This document shows, piece by piece, positions 61,502 to 64,000 of a stretch of 64,000 nt of DNA (positions within the stretch are counted from its first letter, which is position 1; the number at the start of each line of letters is the position of its first letter). The notes under the pieces are model-generated. The model saw nothing but the letters and a program-made list of their open reading frames with translations, ran no database searches and was not told the DNA's origin. A program made the translations under genes and the position numbers. The DNA comes from Euonymus europaeus (lineage: Eukaryota; Streptophyta; Magnoliopsida; Celastrales; Celastraceae), in NCBI GenBank assembly GCA_963580455.1, contig OY756971.1, forward strand, positions 18,809,001 to 18,873,000, in the 5' to 3' direction.

Positions 61502-63328
61502 AGGGGTGCACAAAACCCGACCCAAACCGCGAACTCGACCCAAACCGCATAAATCCGACCCTAACCCGCATACCTTAGATAAGACATGGTTTGAAAATTA
61601 TGACCCATACCTATAATGGATCGGTTATAGATTAGTGTTTAACCCGAACCCGTTTAACCGACCCGACCCCATTACTAAAACGACGTCGTTTTATAATTTT
61701 CAACATTAGGGTTCCTTAAGCTTTGGGCTTTGGCTTTACCCACTTGCCCTTATGCCTCCCCCTCCCTTATGAAATTAGCCGACAGTCACACTCACTTAGG
61801 CACACCCATACCCACACGGCCACACCCGCATCCCGCAAGGCGCACGCCGCATTCCGCAAGGCACACGCAGCATTCAACGCCTCCTCCTTCAGATTCAGAG
61901 AGACAGAGACGAAACATGTCCACCACCGCAACCCCTACAACCCCAACTGAGCCAACCTCTGCCACTTCTCCTCAAGGTTAGTCAATGATGGAGTTTTTTG
62001 CTATTTTTGGGTCTCTTTCCCTCTATCTTCTCGATCGACATGATGTTTTGTACTTTGAATTGTGTGTTTTCATTCATTTGTTCGTGATGACTGAAATGTT
62101 GAATTACTAGTTCTTCGTCTTCGGTTTTATGCTCAGTCTTTTCTCACTGACTAAACTGAATTTAGGGCTTCTGGTGAGTAACTAAGTTCTTTGATCTATC
62201 TGTTCAGATTGGAAACTACGCATTGTATTGTATTTTTATTTGTATCTCCTTGTCTCTGTTATCACGTTTTCGCTAGCAGCTTTGAACTGTTCCTCTATAA
62301 TTATTTTTTGATTAATTTGTTGGTATTAAACAGCAGCTGCGTATTTATATGTATAGCCTCAATTAGCTAATCTGAAATTTTACATATAATTGAAATTTCT
62401 TATACTAATATGTGCTTTTTCACTTGAATTGCTCACTTATTTATATGTGATATTCTGACTTCATATTGAGTACGTGGTATGTGCATGTGCAGTAAACGAC
62501 TTAGTATTTGATATTATTAAGATTTTTATAATAGATGAGACTCCCTAAAATAGTAAAATCTAGTATCTCATCCTTCTTCTGGTCTGTACCTTGTACTCTA
62601 GCTTTCTCTATTTCTTGTTCTCGTTTGTCTATTTTCCTGCATAGTTATGATTCATTCAAGAGGGAGTATGTAATGGATAAAATGAAAGACACATTGACAA
62701 GGTTGTATGATCACTTCAATGATGCGACATATGATAGAGCAGAAAATCACAATCAATTTCAGCCACCTAGTAAATCCATGAGAGTGGAAGAAAATGATGA
62801 AGACTGTGTGAGAATCTTTGCTTCAAGGGTAGCCATGCGGATGAGGGAAGCTGAGAATTTAGAGAACATGACGGAGGTAGGAAGGTATTTGGATGAGACT
62901 TGTGAGAATTATAATGTTCAATTTGATGTACTTGCTTGGTGGAAGCTCAATGGTAGCAAGTACCCTATTCTTTCTCGTGTCGCAAGGGCTGTGTTGGCTA
63001 TATCGGTGTCTACAATTGCTTCAGAAAGTACTTTCAGCGCTAGTGGTAGAGTTCTTAGTCCATATAGAAGCAAATTAACTCCAAAAACAGTGGAAAGTCT
63101 TATATGTGCTCAAAATTGGTTAAGGAAGAAACCAATATCTATAGACATTGAAGCTGAGAAGGAAGATGCTGAAAAAATTGAAGAAATTGAAGAAGGTAAA
63201 TAATTACATTCTCCATTCTTGTATGAGATTTTTGTGTCACATTGCATCCTTTAAATAATCATTTCTATTTTTTGTTTTTTGTTTATATAGAAATTTGTTT
63301 GCCGGAACTTTGTGTTGAGTGTGACTAA
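61502..63328 (+). pseudogene. Internally deleted hAT transposase gene (RICESLEEPER/Ac-like)
   Basis: A TAGGGGTGCACAAAACCCGA start at 61502 resembles hAT-Ac terminal sequence. Exon 61916-61976 begins MSTTATPTTPTEPTS and ends at donor CAAG|GTTAGT. The next recognisable exon, 62645-63195, encodes FKREYVMDKMKDTLTRLYDH and the C-terminal dimerisation domain (DVLAWWKLNGSKYPILSRVA, STIASESTFSASGRVLSPYR, LTPKTVESLICAQNWL). A last exon at 63291-63328 (ICLPELCVECD, stop) is plausible. The BED zinc finger and nearly all the RNase H-like catalytic core are missing, so it cannot transpose by itself. The dimerisation part is intact, with no stops. A right terminal repeat was not found. The piece could in principle still make a small dimerising protein. 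Confidence 0.7.
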
Positions 63329-63910
63329 ATACTATTGTTGAATTCTGAGAGACTCTTCAATTAATAGTGCAAGGTAATTTAATTTATGATGCTATTATGT
63401 ATAATGGATTAATGGTGCCTTTATATGGTACTTTTCAAATATCAATTCTGAATTTGACTTGCTGCCTTGCTGGTTTGAAATGACAATGAAATGCAGGTCA
63501 AATGGTGCTGCTGCTTACTGCCACTGGAATGCTTTATTTTGTGGAACTGCTATGGAGAGTTGGAGCTCATATTTTGGTTTTTGGATGGTTGATGCTACTT
63601 TCTACTATTTTGATTTGATTTGTAGTTTAAACTTTAAACTTTGGACAAATTGAACTTGTTGCTTGTTCTTGTCTACGGGACTAAGGACTCTAAAGGCTAC
63701 AGCCTACAACTCTATTAAGTCTTGTTAAGTTATAATGAATTTTTAATTTGTGGGTTGAATTTTTAATTTGTTCTTCTTCCACTGGAATGTTTTATTTAAT
63801 TGATTGTCTTAGAAATTTGAAGTAAAAATTATATATATTTAGTCATTGATAGCAGGAATGAGCATCTTGAATTTTTGCCTTCTTGATAGTCCAATGGAAC
63901 TTGAATTCTC
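63329..63910. other. 3' flank of the hAT gene, nothing else recognised
   Basis: T-rich DNA resembling 3' UTR of the hAT gene. The open frame at 63459-63653 has no family similarity and no splice support. Confidence 0.35.
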
Positions 63911-64000
63911 AGGGGTCGTTTGGTTTTTAGAATGGTTTGAGAGGGAATGAGAATGAGAATGGGAATGAGAATGGAATGAGAATGAGAATTGGAATGGGAA
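63911..64000. mobile_element. End of a second copy of the PIF-like MITE, cut by the window edge
   Basis: AGGGGTCGTTTGGTTTTTAG followed by AATGGTTTGAG and GGAATGAGAATGAGAATG repeats is the reverse complement of 16194-16240, the right end of the split PIF-like element. Confidence 0.75.

Overview
This is nuclear DNA of a flowering plant, most likely a eudicot. The evidence is GT-AG introns in AT-rich DNA, a plant LRR receptor-like kinase, a plant-type HAD/IG 5'-nucleotidase, a plant protein with a glycine-rich membrane tail, and typical plant transposons (Stowaway, Tourist/PIF, Mutator-like, hAT, LINE and large LTR elements). I see no bacterial, organellar or viral genome features. The species cannot be named from the sequence alone.

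Layout. 0-8.6 kb is gene-bearing: a possible small two-exon gene (472-968, +) behind a promoter with site II and telo-box motifs, a tRNA-like sequence (3973-4049), and a two-exon gene for an At1g01500-like protein (4821-7590, -). 8.6-28.5 kb is gene-poor and built of repeats: a Tourist MITE with TAA duplications (11000-11392), a PIF-like element (12215-16240) split by a hAT transposon carrying a broken TTF-type transposase (12759-16193), a 69-bp tandem repeat, two Stowaway elements (the second split by two insertions with 9-bp duplications), a 40-bp minisatellite of about ten copies, and a 3.3-kb LTR-like repeat (19086-22384). 28.5-43.5 kb holds the two best genes: a 17-exon 5'-nucleotidase-type HAD hydrolase (28800-37079, +) and a four-exon LRR receptor-like pseudokinase (38068-42997, -). 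Their 3' ends face each other about 1 kb apart. Upstream of the kinase lies an orphan coding-looking exon (43300-43461, +).

43.5-64 kb is again transposon-rich. It contains an unusual array of imperfect hairpins around a tandem repeat of about 240 bp (46.3-48.4 kb), a degenerate minus-strand LINE in pieces (49.2-49.9, 54.5-56.9 and about 60.8 kb), and a second copy of the LTR-like repeat (50283-54526). A four-deep nest follows: LINE, then a Mutator-like element (56881-60811), then a solo LTR with perfect 5-bp duplications (56958-59865), then a nearly perfect 343-bp foldback (58610-58952) whose arms carry tRNA-like Pol III box motifs. The window ends with an internally deleted hAT (RICESLEEPER-type) gene and the first 90 bases of another copy of the PIF-like element.

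The host genes do not form a pathway. The strongest candidates for something poorly described are the 343-bp foldback with Pol III-like boxes and the hairpin array at 46.3-48.4 kb. Exon models were built by reading splice sites and phase by eye. All database comparisons are from memory.
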